This document shows positions 21,034 through 32,018 of a DNA stretch of 64,000 nt, piece by piece. Made by a program: the position numbers and the translations under genes. How positions within the stretch are numbered: the first letter of the stretch is position 1; every line of letters begins with the position of its first letter. This stretch comes from Rhynchopus sp. YZ270_cl-10 (taxonomy: Eukaryota; Euglenozoa; Diplonemea; Diplonemida; Diplonemidae): NCBI GenBank assembly GCA_964035575.1, contig OZ037835.1, positions 1,488,001-1,552,000 on the forward strand, read 5' to 3'. The notes beneath the pieces were generated by a model. That model had not been told where the DNA came from, made no database searches, and saw only the letters and a list, made by a program, of their open reading frames with translations.

Positions 21034-21394
21034 TACATTGAACCTTCGTGTTATAAGCTTGCATCCCATCCCTTCCACCACGGAACACCCAAAACTCCGT
21101 GTGAAAAGCACGTTCATCATCATTACGTGTTCTAGTGTTTGTCTGACATCGCTTTTTGTTTAGTTTAGTTACGGTTAGTATTTTTGTTTTGTTTTTGTTT
21201 TTGTTTTTTGTTTGTTTTTTTGCATCTCCCCACTTCGCCCCACAAAAGGCTTGTCTTTTAGACAGGTGTTCTGTGACTGTTGTAGCGGTGCATACCCGAG
21301 AAATATACGCCCAGATGACGAACACCAAAAAACATATGGCAAAACCAACAAAAAAGACATACCTCACGCAATTTTTTCGGGGGGGGGGGGGGTA

Positions 21395-22582
21395 GGGGAT
21401 ACGACTCCAGCCATTTTGGCTGGGACCAAACGCACGGAAAATTCATTTGGCATTATCTGGCCATCTCCAAGGCAACTGCGGGTGAAAAACACCCTCAGAG
21501 TGGGTCACAGGGGGCCTGTGGGTCGAAAAACGACCCAGAAGCCACCCCAGAATACAAAAAAATGGAAAAAAATAGTGAAAAAACGGCTTTTTTCACGTTT
21601 TGGCCACTTTGGGCAAAATAGCGATTTTTCGAGAAAAAAATCAAAAACCGGGATATTTTTTGACATCACAAAGCCTCCTTTGGCACAAATATACCCCAAA
21701 AGTGGCCTGTGAGTCCATTCCAACCTGTTTTGGACATATTTGACACTTTTGGAAGTGTTTTTTTGGTGTTTTTAGGTCAAAAAAATGCCCAAGACGTCCC
21801 CAAGACATCCCCAAGACACTTTGCACACCCCCTGTTACGGTCATATTTTTTTCGTTTTTTTGCCTGAAACCCCCAAAATACCCCTCCCGGACCCCACATA
21901 GTCCCGAATATCCATCACACACCCACTCAGAGTGAGTAGAAGCACCCCAAAAAAAATATTTTTTAAAGCCCTTCAACTTCAACATGGATGCTGCCGAAAC
22001 TGAAGCACAATTTTAGGGCTTTAAAAAATATTTTTTTTGGGGTGCTTCTACTCACTCTGAGTGGGTGTGTGATGGATATTCGGGACTATGTGGGGTCCGG
22101 GAGGGGTATTTTGGGGGTTTCAGGCAAAAAAACGAAAAAAATATGACCGTAACAGGGGGTGTGCAAAGTGTCTTGGGGATGTCTTGGGGACGTCTTGGGC
22201 ATTTTTTTGACCTAAAAACACCAAAAAAACACTTCCAAAAGTGTCAAATATGTCCAAAACAGGTTGGAATGGACTCACAGGCCACTTTTGGGGTATATTT
22301 GTGCCAAAGGAGGCTTTGTGATGTCAAAAAATATCCCGGTTTTTGATTTTTTTCTCGAAAAATCGCTATTTTGCCCAAAGTGGCCAAAACGTGAAAAAAG
22401 CCGTTTTTTCACTATTTTTTTCCATTTTTTTGTATTCTGGGGTGGCTTCTGGGTCGTTTTTCGACCCACAGGCCCCCTGTGACCCACTCTGAGGGTGTTT
22501 TTCACCCGCAGTTGCCTTGGAGATGACCAGATAATGCCAAATGAATTTTCCGTGCGCAAAAAATGGCTGGAGTCGTACCCCC
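21395..22582. mobile_element. Long palindromic element, copy 1
   Basis: Two arms of about 565-590 bp are reverse complements across a central spacer of about 60 bp near 21975-22035. TA stands on both sides. The ends read GGGGATACGACTCCAGCC and GGCTGGAGTCGTACCCCC. The same element is at 62852-63967. Small open frames in the arms are mirror images and occur on both strands, so I regard them as noncoding. Confidence 0.9.
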
Positions 22583-22584
22583 TA

Positions 22585-24034
22585 GGCATAGGTGCCCGGC
22601 GAGTTAAAAACAACTCGGCAACTCGCCCAAATTCGCCCAACAACTCGCCCATTTTTTTTGGGCGAGTTGATTTTTTTTGGCATTTTTTATACACAGGTAC
22701 ACAGGTACACAGGTACACAGGTACACAGGTACACAGGTACACAGGTACACAGGTACACAGGTACACAGGTACACAGGTACACAGGTACACAGGTACACAG
22801 GTACACAGGTACACAGGTACACAGGTACACAGGTACACAGGTACACAGGTACACAGGTACACAGGTACACAGGTACACAGGTACACAGGTACACAGGTAC
22901 ACAGGTACACAGGTACACAGGTACACAGGTACACAGGTACACAGGTACACAGGTACACAGGTACACAGGTACACAGGTACACAGGTACACAGGTACACAG
23001 GTACACAGGTACACAGGTACACAGGTACACAGGTACACAGGTACACAGGTACACAGGTACACAGGTACACAGGTACACAGGTACACAGGTACACAGGTAC
23101 ACAGGTACACAGGTACACAGGTACACAGGTACACAGGTACACAGGTACACAGGTACACAGGTACACAGGTACACAGGTACACAGGTACACAGGTACACAG
23201 GTACACAGGTACACAGGTACACAGGTACACAGGTACACAGGTACACAGGTACACAGGTACACAGGTACACAGGTACACAGGTACACAGGTACACAGGTAC
23301 ACAGGTACACAGGTACACAGGTGCACAGGTGCACAGGTGCACAGGTGCACCACATCACATTTTATCTTGTGCATCTCAGCTTGAACGACTCTTTGCCGCT
23401 TCACAGCTGGTCTGTGAATGTGCGCTTTGGGTGGTTTTGTATGCTTTGTATCCCAAGGGAAGTCGTCGCCCAAAGCATTTTGACTGAACGTGCGAACGTT
23501 GTGAACCTGGAATCGATAGCAGACAGGAAAAGAGGATGAGCAGGCGGCGCCTGCCCGACCTGTGTGAAGTGAATCAGTGATTGCCTGACAGATGTCTGGG
23601 GAACCGTGTGTTCTGTGTGGGTAGCCATGTACGGAGAAAATCCCATTCCCCCCAGCAATTACCAAAAACCGTGAGTGTGCACGGTGACCCATGGACCACC
23701 ACGACCTAGTTACCACCTATGACTAGTCATATGACAAGGTGCATGTAATGAGTGGCGTTTGGCCTTAGCCCTGGTTGTTTTTCTTGAGATCATGTGTTGT
23801 ACCAACGTTACATGTGTGTAACCTTACAACGTCCCCTCCCATCCCTGTATGTTTTTGCCTGTAAAAATGGGCGAGTTGTGGCCGAGTTGTGGGCGAGTTG
23901 TGCCGAGTATAGGGCGAGTTGTGCCGAGTATAGGGCGAGTTGTGGCCGAGTTGTGCGAGTTTTGGGCGAGTTGTTTGGTAAAATCGTGGAGTTCGGACAA
24001 CTCGCCCAAAAACGACTCGGCCGGCACCTATGCC
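22585..24034. mobile_element. TA-flanked element with GGCGAGTT termini and an octamer satellite
   Basis: Ends GGCATAGGTGCCCGGCGAGT and, reversed, GGCATAGGTGCCGGCCGAGT, with TA at 22583-22584 (shared with the palindrome) and 24035-24036. Subterminal zones repeat GGGCGAGTTG or its complement (22605-22670, 23867-24010). Between them is a 660-bp ACACAGGT satellite and then unique sequence without a gene (23352-23860). Confidence 0.8.
22691..23351. repeat. (ACACAGGT)n satellite, about 82 copies
   Basis: A near-perfect 8-bp tandem array; the last four units change to GCACAGGT. Because 8 is not a multiple of 3 and the unit holds no stop in any frame, long spurious open frames appear on both strands. 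Confidence 0.98.
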
Positions 24035-24335
24035 TAGGGGGGGGGGGGAAAGAAATAATCTATACCGTCCGTAGTGCAAAGGCTTCGGCCAACATTGAGT
24101 ACAGACCCTATTAGCCCCCAGTGGGTTCTTGGGTGATTGTCTGAATGAAAGTTGCGATGAAAAAAAAATGGAGTGGAATGTGGAGCCCCGTATGTTCCCG
24201 TGTTGCGACCGTGTTGGGGTTCGGTTTTAAAGCGTTTTAAGTCCATATGTCTGGTATTCAAAGTTTACGTATATTCAAGAGGTGTGCTTAGCCATTGCAA
24301 TACTTTGCTCGTTGTAGGAACAGGAAAGAAAACTA

Positions 24336-24457
24336 CCGTATATCGTACAAATTATCGACCGTAAAAAAAGGTCGAACTTCCAGAAAAATCCTGAAAAGGT
24401 CGAACATTTTTTACGGTCGAATATTAGTACGGTCGATAATTTTTTGTACGAATACGG
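24336..24457. mobile_element. 120-bp TA-flanked MITE
   Basis: Ends CCGTATATCGTACAAA and CCGTATTCGTACAAA (reversed), each followed inward by TTATCGACCGTA, with TA on both sides. R4 copy B (about 39198) lacks it. Noncoding. Confidence 0.8.
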
Positions 24458-24921
24458 TAAATTGTTGTCACGGACTGTTCCGACAACCTTGTCTTTTGTT
24501 TATTTATTTTTTTTTTATTCCTCTCCCCCCTTCAAGGATCCCTCCTTGTCAGCAACTCCAAGGTGCAAAACTCCGGGGGGGGGTTCGAAACCCCCCGCGG
24601 AGTGTCAGTGCCTGCGTCCCGGAGGCGTTTTGCACTATCTAGCTTCACTCTTTTGTGGAGTCAGGCCAGCTTATTGCACACAGGAGAGCTGCTACATCCA
24701 GGGGGTGATATGTGCTGGCCTGTAAATGACTTCTCGAGCCCGCATTGCACTTCGCGGTTAGCCCCAAGGGAAGACACCCTTCCTCAGTAGCGGAGGATGA
24801 TAGGCTTACTAATCCACTCCCACTCCCACCCCACCCCGTGTGCGCCCTGTTTGTTTTTCACTGTATACATGGCATCATTCTTCAGAAGCTCAGTAAGATA
24901 TGCTTACTATTCACCCCTACA

Positions 24922-24965
24922 CTTCTACACTGTTCCTTGCCGCAAGGCAAGGAACAGTGTAGAAG
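24922..24965. other. Perfect 20-bp hairpin with GCAA loop
   Basis: CTTCTACACTGTTCCTTGCC, loop GCAA, then the exact complement. The GCAA loop is of the GNRA type. R4 copy B has the matching hairpin at 39536-39567. It could be a terminator, an RNA element, or only a DNA palindrome. Confidence 0.75.
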
Positions 24966-25205
24966 TGACTGTAGAAACAGGAGGGGTTTTTGTGTCTCAG
25001 CAAACAAATAAATCATGTCAGAGAGGTATTTAAAAAAAAAAAATAGTGGAGCTCCCTGCCTCGGAGCGGTCAGCACATAAGGGCAAAATGCTTTGTGGCG
25101 AGAAATGATGCAAACGTCTGAGACCTTTTTTATGGAACTGAAACGACTCCCTCCCCCTGTTTTTGTTTTTTTGTGCGAGTATGCTGGACGATAAAACAAT
25201 GAGGC

Positions 25206-25382
25206 GCGTGTTTGTTTTATCAAACAGATTTTATTCTCCGCCCCGTACCCAAAACGTAAACACCACTTTCAATCAGGAAAAATATTTTCTCCTTTTTTTC
25301 TTCTACACGCGCTGGTTTTTGTGTTCGATAATTTTTATTACAAAGCTTTCCGTTTCCCTATGTATTGCACGGGAAACAACCG
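25206..25382 (+). repeat. R1 block, copy 2
   Basis: CAGATTTTATTCTCCGCCCC, then AAACGTAAACACCACTTTCA, CACGCGCTGGTTTTTGTG and TATTGCACGGGAAACAAC. It stops after the first 25 bp of the R2 half and runs into the GC-rich remnant that follows. Confidence 0.85.
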
Positions 25383-26600
25383 TCCTGGCCGACGCATGGT
25401 GCAGCACCCTCCGACAGCAACGACCACGCAAGAGTGGGCAGTGGCGTAGCGGGGGTTTCTCGTCCTTTGTTCGGTGTGGAGCAACTTGACGTGGTGACGG
25501 GAACGAAGGATCTTCAGGCAGGTGCAGCTTCCAGACGTGGAGGTTGTGACGGACAGGAATCTACACTACACTAGTGCGCCCGCTGTGTAGTTTTCCCTGC
25601 AATGTGACGACGACGAGCCCACTGAGCCTGTATGACACATACGGATGTACCTGGGATCGGCTTCCCTGCTGAGGAGGCGTTGTTTTCTATGGGACGCTGT
25701 TCACGACGATGCGGATCCGGAGCTGCAGGATTGCGGTGTGTGTACGATTGAACGCACGCTGGAAGAAGCAGCTGTACTACATCATAGTCTGGCTGTGGAG
25801 GTGACGTTGATGTGTACCATGGAACCGGTCCATCATGGGTGGCTGATGACCCGCCAGGTGCAGCTGATCATCGCGTGTACGTGGACTTGTGTTTTTATCC
25901 TTTGTTCATCCTTCATTTAAAGCCACGTCGTGAGCAGTGCGACTCGGAAGGTGGACAAGCTGCGAGGGGACCCAGCCCAGCTGCTCTATACCCACCCCCT
26001 GCACATGTTCCCCGCCATCCGCCGCTGGAAGCAACGCGGAGTGGCGTTCAGTGTGTCAGACATCCGCAGCCTGGGACGGACCTCTGTACTCCCTCGAGAT
26101 ACGCGACCACTCCTGGAAGCGAGAGGCCCTGCAACACTTGGCGATGATGGGTGCCGTGTGGGACATGCTGGTTGTGTCGCCACCAGGAGGTCGACACCCT
26201 CCTTACCTCTGTAGAGGAACCGGGTGTCCGCCCGATGCCGAAACATTGGCTGTCCTGAGCTACGGTCCCTGGAGACGTCTCACCCCCTGAGTGGTGTTAC
26301 GCACCCCTGCTCGAGCACCGTTGTGAGTGCCTCCCTCCGCAAACACGAGCGAGCACCTGGTGCCTTGCAGCATCCGTGTATGCGATTGGTGTGGCCCGTG
26401 CGCTATCGAAGGTGCGACACGGGGTTGGACGTGCTTCGGGACATCCGTATGCACCTCTCGGTGGTGGGAGCGTGAGCTGCTAGCTGCTGAGGGACACCTC
26501 CTGCAAGCAATGCCAGCGCATCGGATCGCAAGGGCACATTGCGCAAGGCTGAGGCAGAGCACCCCTCACCCAGAACAAAGAAAGTGAGAGAGAGATAAGA
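25383..26600 (+). pseudogene. GC-rich decayed coding remnant, unidentified
   Basis: GC content is well above the neighbouring spacers. Gene-like peptides appear in several frames in order: CGVCTIERTLEEAAVLHHSL (about 25735-25790), LLYTHPLHMFPAIRRWKQRG (about 25983-26040) and SWKREALQHLAMMGAVWDML (about 26113-26170). No single frame runs through. I recognise no domain. It may be an old host gene or transposon gene. The region ends in AT-rich sequence at about 26600. Confidence 0.4.
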
Positions 26601-26875
26601 AGTCCAGAAAAATAGGCAAAAGAGAGAAAGCAAAGAGATTTTGACAAAAATAAAATAAAATAAAATAGGGGCAATATACGGGTTTACGGGTTTACCACAA
26701 TAACCGTTCCCTGGTCACAGACTTTATTGCAGTGGTCTTGTCCACCAAGGACGTTTCATCACCTGACCCAACACAAAGACTGATGTCCCCATTCTCTGTT
26801 GTGTTACCGCACACCTTTCTCTCCCTATGTTGTACAAGCCACACAAGCACCCACCACAGGCCCCCTCCCTTTCTT
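26601..26875 (+). promoter_or_regulatory. 5' region of the second receptor gene
   Basis: An A-rich tract with four AAAAT units (about 26645-26668) is followed by a GGGTTTACGGGTTTACC direct repeat and then a CT/CACC-rich leader up to the start. The leader is partly conserved in the 4062-4290 fragment. No TATA box was recognised. Confidence 0.4.
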
Positions 26876-29800
26876 ATGACTCGATATCACACGCTGTTGG
26901 TGCTGTTACTGCAAAGTGTCTTCGCACCTGCCTATGTATTGATGCCCAGCGGCTGCACAGACTCCGGGTGCTGGATGAAGTGCGGTGGGTGGCGAGACCG
27001 GAACTCTGCTCAGGATTGGTACGGCTACTTCCTGTACTCTGCCGAGGGGTCGCCACTGGCAAAGGAGATCAACGGCGGTGAGGACGAGAATGTGTTTGTG
27101 TGGAAGCTTGGGATACCGGAAGGGGGCAGTCTTGTGGATGGGTGGACGCTGACACGGAACGGCACCTTCGTGACTGCGTTGAACAGCAGTGCTGACTTTA
27201 AGTACACAGAGCTGCTGAAGATGACAGGTGTGCCCAGTGTGACGCAGATGCCTGACGACTTCTCTGCAGTCGGGAATTTGGAGAACACACACTTCATATC
27301 TGTGACCTCGTCGACATCTTTGCGGTACGGGCCCACCCCGCTCCAGGCAAGGGACATGACCTCATATGATGTAACCGTCACGGCTGTGCACGCCCTGCAG
27401 TCGCTGTACCTCGTGGAGGTTGTGCACAGTGCGTCCAGTTGGACTGCAGTCTGGTGTCTTGCGCTCGACGGCACGCTACACCCCGTCATCCCCACAGCGT
27501 GCACGGCGCTGTCGACGGCACACAACCCCGTGAAGGTGCTGACACACGCAGACAGCTTCGCGGTGCTCTACCCAGACGGGACAGTGCAGGCAAGCAGCGT
27601 CGGAGCTCTCTCCTCGGTGTCGGACCTCTTCGTCGTGGACGGCGTCTACTACGCGCTCGTGAACAACACAATACAGACCTGGGGTGCGCTGTCCTCCGAA
27701 ACCACGCCGGTTGTGCCGTCACACCCGTTCAACTTTGTGCCGTACTTCGGGAACACGATCTTCTATGCGAATGCGGAGGGTGGGGTGGTTTTGAACAGGG
27801 ACAGCACAGTGTCGGTGTGGGGCGACGGCTCGCACAGCACGGTGCAGACACGCTTTGTGGATGTGGAGAATGTATACGTGAACTCGGGTGCGTTTGTGCT
27901 GCTGCACTCCGACATGACGGTGACTGCGTGGGGGAAGGCGAGCTGTGGCGGGGACTCGTCGAGTGTGGATCATCTGTTTGGGTCTGTCGTCGGCCAGATT
28001 GCGACACACCCGGCAAGCCGTGCCTTTGCTGTCCTCAACGCAACAGGCCACGTCATCTCGTGGGGTGGTGGTGATGCATATTCAGTAAGTTCCTACATCT
28101 CTACGTACAACTACACCCTCATCAATGCTCTACCCACAGGGTTCGTGGGCCACAGATGGGTAGACACTGCAGTACTGCGGTGGGGTGACCTTCCTAGTGC
28201 CATCGGTCAGTGCACTTCGTTTTTGTATCCTCAGTCATGTGACGCTTTCCGTTGCAAACATGGGTGGTGGAAGCCGAATCCTGCAGAGATCGTGTGCGAC
28301 TGGAGCACTCCGTATGAAGACTGCACAGAGGCAACCTGCTGTGTGGTACCTGTAACAGCTGCACCCCCAACACCAGAACCAACATCTGCACCTGATACGC
28401 AGGTTCCAACCACGTCGCCAACAAGCATCCCCCCGACACTGCCGCCAGCAACATCTGCACCAGTGACATCTGCACCAGCAACAGCACCGCCGACAGCGCC
28501 TACTTCAAAGCCGACAACGCAGGTACCTGCAACGGCGGCTCCACAGGACAGCGCCGCACCACTACCACCCCCAACAGAGTCACCTACAGCTCGGACAGTG
28601 CCACCCAAGACAGGTACACCCAAGACAGAGCCACCCAACACAGGTACACCCACTCAGTCACCCACAACAGAGTCACCTACAGCTCGGACAGTGCCACCCA
28701 AGACAGAGCCACCCAAGACAGGTACACCCAAGACAGAGCCACCCAACACAGGTACACCCACTCAGTCACCCACAACAGAGTCACCTACAGCTCGGACAGT
28801 GCCACCCAAGACAGAGCCACCCAACACAGGTACACCCACTCAGTCACCCACAACAGAGTCACCACCGCACACAATTACGCCACCCCTGACAGGGACTCCT
28901 TCAGGGGCCACTATCACATCAGAGTCTCCTTCGGTGGAGACACCGGCACCACCGATGGAGGACACAGACACACCGATGCCATCTGCTGAGACAGCGCAAC
29001 CAACATTCTCACCGGGCCAGGACTTGGACACAAAAACGCCAAGTGTGCTGGAGACGGATACGCCTGCAACTGGCACGGCTTCTGCGTCCTCTGGCAGCAC
29101 GGTTGTGGCAGTGCTTGTGACTGCAGGTGTTTGTATCGTGTCTGCGTTGTCTTACGTCTCCTATCGGCGCTGTGTCACGCAGCGGGGCAGAATGGACAAC
29201 GCGGAGTCTTTTGTGGAGATGCAAACGGGGCTCATAAGCTCAGTCCTACAAGAGAACCCTGAGTTTGCTCCTGATGTTCTCTCTGCTGAATTGCTGGGAA
29301 CGGTGCAGAGCACTGGTGAGAGTGTGCCGGTGAGTCTTCCCTCGGGTCCCAGTGTCGAAGGCCCATCAGACCCTGTGTACGCGTCGTGGGTGAAGGACCG
29401 CGAGGTCGGCAGTGGTGCCTACGGTGTTGTGTACGTCGGGCACCTGTCGGACGGGCGTGTGGTGGCGATGAAGGAGCAGACCTCTGCGACACGTGCAGAT
29501 GCAGACGAGGCAGTTGCGAACCTGGAGCTGCTGCGCCGTCTGCGCCACCCACACCTGACGGAGATGTACGACGTGTGCTACGACGTGCCTGGACGGCGCA
29601 TCTGCTGGCTCATGGAGTTCGTCTCGGGTGGGTCGCTTGGTGCATACGTGCGCAACCTTGGGCACAAGCTGGAGGAGGCGAAGGTGGTGTTCTACATGCG
29701 GCAGGTCCTGCAGGCAGTGAACTTCCTGCACATGAACAACGTTGTGCACCGTGACATCAAGGGCGAGAACATTCTCCTCACACGTGAGGGCACTGCGAAG

Positions 29801-31183
29801 CTCTGCGACTTTGGCTCCATCAAATGCTGCGACAGCAACGGGAACGTACATTATACAATTAACAACAAAGCCACTGAAAGCAGGGTCCGCACACAGATGA
29901 TGAGCACACGGCACAACACCTTGATGGGAACACCGAACTGGATGGCACCCGAGATGCTTGGGCAGCTGACTGGGTTCGTGGAGGCGGGGCCTGCGTGCGA
30001 CATCTTCAGCTTCGGGAGCACTGTGTCTGAGGTGTTGAACGAGGGTGTGCCTCCTGGGAACTTTGAGGGTGCGTGGGTGCATCTGGTCAAGACGATGCAG
30101 TTCCCGCCTGTGAACATGGTGCAGGACGTGTCGCCTGAGGCCACAAGCTTCCTGTGTGCGTGTCTGAAGCGTGACCCTGAGGAACGCCCCACAGCAGGAG
30201 AGCTTCTGGAGGACCGGTTCATGACACGTTGGACAGACGCCCACATGACTGTGTCAGACACGACGTCCTGCCGACTGCTCACACCTCAACAGATGCAGAC
30301 GAGACAAACAATGCGCCCACCCCTCGGGAAGGGTGCCTTCGGTGTGGTGTACAGGGCAACTGTGGACGGACGTGACGGACACGTTGCTGTGAAGGAAGTG
30401 CTGCTTGAGGTCTCACACACAAGCAAGGCACGAGAACGTGTGGAGCGTGAGTTTGTGCTGATGCGTGAGCTGCACCACCCACACATTGTGCCGTACCTCG
30501 GACACCTGTGGCGTGACGGGACGTTGCTCGAGATCTTTATGGAGTACATGCCAGGTGGGTCTGTGCGCAACCTGCTGCGTGCACGCAGGAAGGGGCTGGA
30601 CGCAGGCACGATCTGCGAGTACACGAAGCAGGTGCTTCTTGGGCTGGAGTACCTGCACAGGGGTGGGAACGGGTTTGCACCGATTGCACACCGTGACGTG
30701 AAGGCGGACAACCTGCTGCTGTCGATAGATGCGACAGTGAAGCTGTCTGACTTTGGATGCAGCAAGCTGTTTGAGTCGTCGTCTGAGGAAGTGAGCTTTG
30801 GTGCTGCTGGTGCGCAGACGTGTGTGGGGACGCCGTTCTGGATGGCGCCAGAGGTGCTGCAGCAGCGCACGGAGCGCAGTGGTGACTACGGGACACGGTG
30901 CGACGTGTGGTCGCTGGGGTGCACGGTGATTGAGATGCTGGGTGTGACACCGTGGCGAGCGAACGCACGTGAAGGCGAGCACGAGGTTCTGATGCGCATT
31001 CTGACAAGCACAGGTGGCCCGCCGATACCTGCAGCTGCGCCGCCTGCACTCACAGCCTTCCTCGCACGCTGCTTTGTGCGCGACCCTGCCTTGCGCCCGT
31101 CTGCACAGACGCTCCTCGAAGACGCTTACATCACACTTGGTGCAGACGAAGACGATGGCACAGCCTTGGAGCCTTTGCTCTGA
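26876..31183 (+). CDS. Receptor-like membrane protein: RCC1-like propeller and two kinase domains
   Basis: The ATG at 26876 (1435 residues) starts a signal peptide, TRYHTLLVLLLQSVF; an in-frame ATG at 26732 lies in the leader. The ectodomain opens with a Cys motif, CTDSGCWMKC (about 27-36). It continues with RCC1-like blades (about 215-440; DGTVQA, VSVWGDGS, MTVTAWGKA, GHVISWGGG) and closes with a second Cys cluster (about 445-490). A Pro/Thr stalk (about 492-737) contains a minisatellite. The membrane helix is about 742-765. Kinase 1 (about 835-1118) has GSGAYG, HRDIKGEN and an intact DFG, unlike its two paralogues. Kinase 2 (about 1146-1422) has HRDVKADN, DFG and GTPFWMAPE. Stalk end, helix and kinases match receptor 1; the ectodomain matches receptor 3. 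It is probably a surface receptor with an unknown ligand. Confidence 0.9.
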   Translation: MTRYHTLLVLLLQSVFAPAYVLMPSGCTDSGCWMKCGGWRDRNSAQDWYGYFLYSAEGSPLAKEINGGEDENVFVWKLGIPEGGSLVDGWTLTRNGTFVTALNSSADFKYTELLKMTGVPSVTQMPDDFSAVGNLENTHFISVTSSTSLRYGPTPLQARDMTSYDVTVTAVHALQSLYLVEVVHSASSWTAVWCLALDGTLHPVIPTACTALSTAHNPVKVLTHADSFAVLYPDGTVQASSVGALSSVSDLFVVDGVYYALVNNTIQTWGALSSETTPVVPSHPFNFVPYFGNTIFYANAEGGVVLNRDSTVSVWGDGSHSTVQTRFVDVENVYVNSGAFVLLHSDMTVTAWGKASCGGDSSSVDHLFGSVVGQIATHPASRAFAVLNATGHVISWGGGDAYSVSSYISTYNYTLINALPTGFVGHRWVDTAVLRWGDLPSAIGQCTSFLYPQSCDAFRCKHGWWKPNPAEIVCDWSTPYEDCTEATCCVVPVTAAPPTPEPTSAPDTQVPTTSPTSIPPTLPPATSAPVTSAPATAPPTAPTSKPTTQVPATAAPQDSAAPLPPPTESPTARTVPPKTGTPKTEPPNTGTPTQSPTTESPTARTVPPKTEPPKTGTPKTEPPNTGTPTQSPTTESPTARTVPPKTEPPNTGTPTQSPTTESPPHTITPPLTGTPSGATITSESPSVETPAPPMEDTDTPMPSAETAQPTFSPGQDLDTKTPSVLETDTPATGTASASSGSTVVAVLVTAGVCIVSALSYVSYRRCVTQRGRMDNAESFVEMQTGLISSVLQENPEFAPDVLSAELLGTVQSTGESVPVSLPSGPSVEGPSDPVYASWVKDREVGSGAYGVVYVGHLSDGRVVAMKEQTSATRADADEAVANLELLRRLRHPHLTEMYDVCYDVPGRRICWLMEFVSGGSLGAYVRNLGHKLEEAKVVFYMRQVLQAVNFLHMNNVVHRDIKGENILLTREGTAKLCDFGSIKCCDSNGNVHYTINNKATESRVRTQMMSTRHNTLMGTPNWMAPEMLGQLTGFVEAGPACDIFSFGSTVSEVLNEGVPPGNFEGAWVHLVKTMQFPPVNMVQDVSPEATSFLCACLKRDPEERPTAGELLEDRFMTRWTDAHMTVSDTTSCRLLTPQQMQTRQTMRPPLGKGAFGVVYRATVDGRDGHVAVKEVLLEVSHTSKARERVEREFVLMRELHHPHIVPYLGHLWRDGTLLEIFMEYMPGGSVRNLLRARRKGLDAGTICEYTKQVLLGLEYLHRGGNGFAPIAHRDVKADNLLLSIDATVKLSDFGCSKLFESSSEEVSFGAAGAQTCVGTPFWMAPEVLQQRTERSGDYGTRCDVWSLGCTVIEMLGVTPWRANAREGEHEVLMRILTSTGGPPIPAAAPPALTAFLARCFVRDPALRPSAQTLLEDAYITLGADEDDGTALEPLL
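28570..28865 (+). repeat. Stalk minisatellite in receptor 2
   Basis: In-frame tandem units encode ESPTARTVPPKT, with EPPNTGTPTQSPTT following, repeated three times with one partial variation. Such repeats can change the stalk length without breaking the frame. Confidence 0.85.
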
Positions 31184-31410
31184 CCACATGCACGGTATGC
31201 GTACTGACAGCTCTTTACGACTGTGGATGTTGGTGCACTGCTAATTGCGGGGGGTGGGGGGTTTATTTAAGGGGAGAACTGTTCCATGAAATTGTGTAAT
31301 ACGTGTGTGTGATTGAAGACAGATATAGTTTCTGCTAGCAACATTTACCGGTACGTGTATGTATTATGGTAACGTATTTTACAGTACCTACTCCCCCCCC
31401 CCGGAGTCTC
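31184..31410. other. 3' flank of receptor 2
   Basis: The first 55 bp match the flank of receptor 1; then a G-rich run (31248-31262) and AT-rich sequence follow. No gene. Confidence 0.4.
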
Positions 31411-32018
31411 CCCCCCGTGTATAAGTCCAGGCAGATTTGGGCTCAGGATCGGACTTATGCACAGGCCGGCTTATACACCGGTTTTGTGTACTGGTGGTGG
31501 GAGATTTTTTATTTTGGCGCGTTTTCCCGCTCGCCAAGCGCGCGGGGGGGAAATATTGGGTGTTTTTCCGCGAGCGAAGCGAGCGCAATTTATTTTATTG
31601 GCGGTGTATTCACCAGGGATCATATTCGCGACATCATCCTCACAATTCTCAAGATGCGAACCTGTTACTGCAAAATTGTGGAACATTGGACCCCAAACAG
31701 TCTCAGCAGCCAAAAAGGTGCCCCTTGTTGCTGGGAGTTGATTCTCATGTTTGATACCTGCCCAGCAGGCATTCCTCTGAGTCCAACGCATGTTTGGCCT
31801 GCGGCGTTGTACCGAAGGTGCACGAAGACGGGGTAAATTTTGCGGTGTCACATTCCCTCATGCGTGGGTCACTCACACTAAGGTCATGTGACACTGCATG
31901 GGTCTGGGTACCTGGGTGCACAAAACCGAACGGTGTATAAGTCCGAAACCCCGTGTATAAGTCCGGAGGCCCTCAGCCCCCCCAAAAATAGGACTTATAC
32001 GCAGACTTATGCACGGGG
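31411..32018. mobile_element. Probable TIR element with GTGTATAAGTC termini
   Basis: CCCGTGTATAAGTC at 31414 is mirrored by GACTTATGCACGGG ending about 32017. Extra inward copies of the motif occur at about 31450, 31935, 31953 and 31990. The exact ends and target duplication are unclear. On the minus strand (about 31471-31851) a frame contains KHENQLPATRGTF; a similar HENQLPTTQA lies at about 36238-36270 on the plus strand in the 35506-37980 element. This hints at a common decayed coding source, not identified. Confidence 0.5.

Larger units (their letters stand above)
21036..25185 (+). repeat. R4 dispersed block, copy A, with three nested insertions
   Basis: It starts CATTGAACCTTCGTG and can be aligned along its length with copy B (38613-39840), including ACTTCGCCCCACAAAAGGCT, GAGTACAGACCCTATTAGCC, GTCACGGACTGTTCCGACAA and GCCTGCGTCCC. 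Relative to copy B it is interrupted by 21395-22582 and 22585-24034 together at one G-rich TA site, and by 24336-24457. No long frame survives in either copy; it may be an old noncoding element or gene relic. Confidence 0.8.

Noticed and set aside
21408-21430. CCATTTTGGCT resembling the dinoflagellate spliced-leader sequence
   Set aside because: Only an 11-base overlap, found in palindrome arms and not at gene starts.
22065-22346. 93-residue frame in the palindrome arms (also 21641, 63098 and 63450)
   Set aside because: Mirror copies on both strands of a palindromic element, with low-complexity AT-rich codons and no recognisable motif.
22275-23716. Long open frames over the ACACAGGT array, on both strands
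   Set aside because: They are produced by an octamer unit with no stop in any frame; composition is pure repeat.
24575-24606. Box-B-like GGTTCGAAACC in R4
   Set aside because: It lies in a G-run/C-run hairpin with no box A at a proper distance, and both R4 copies lack a cloverleaf.
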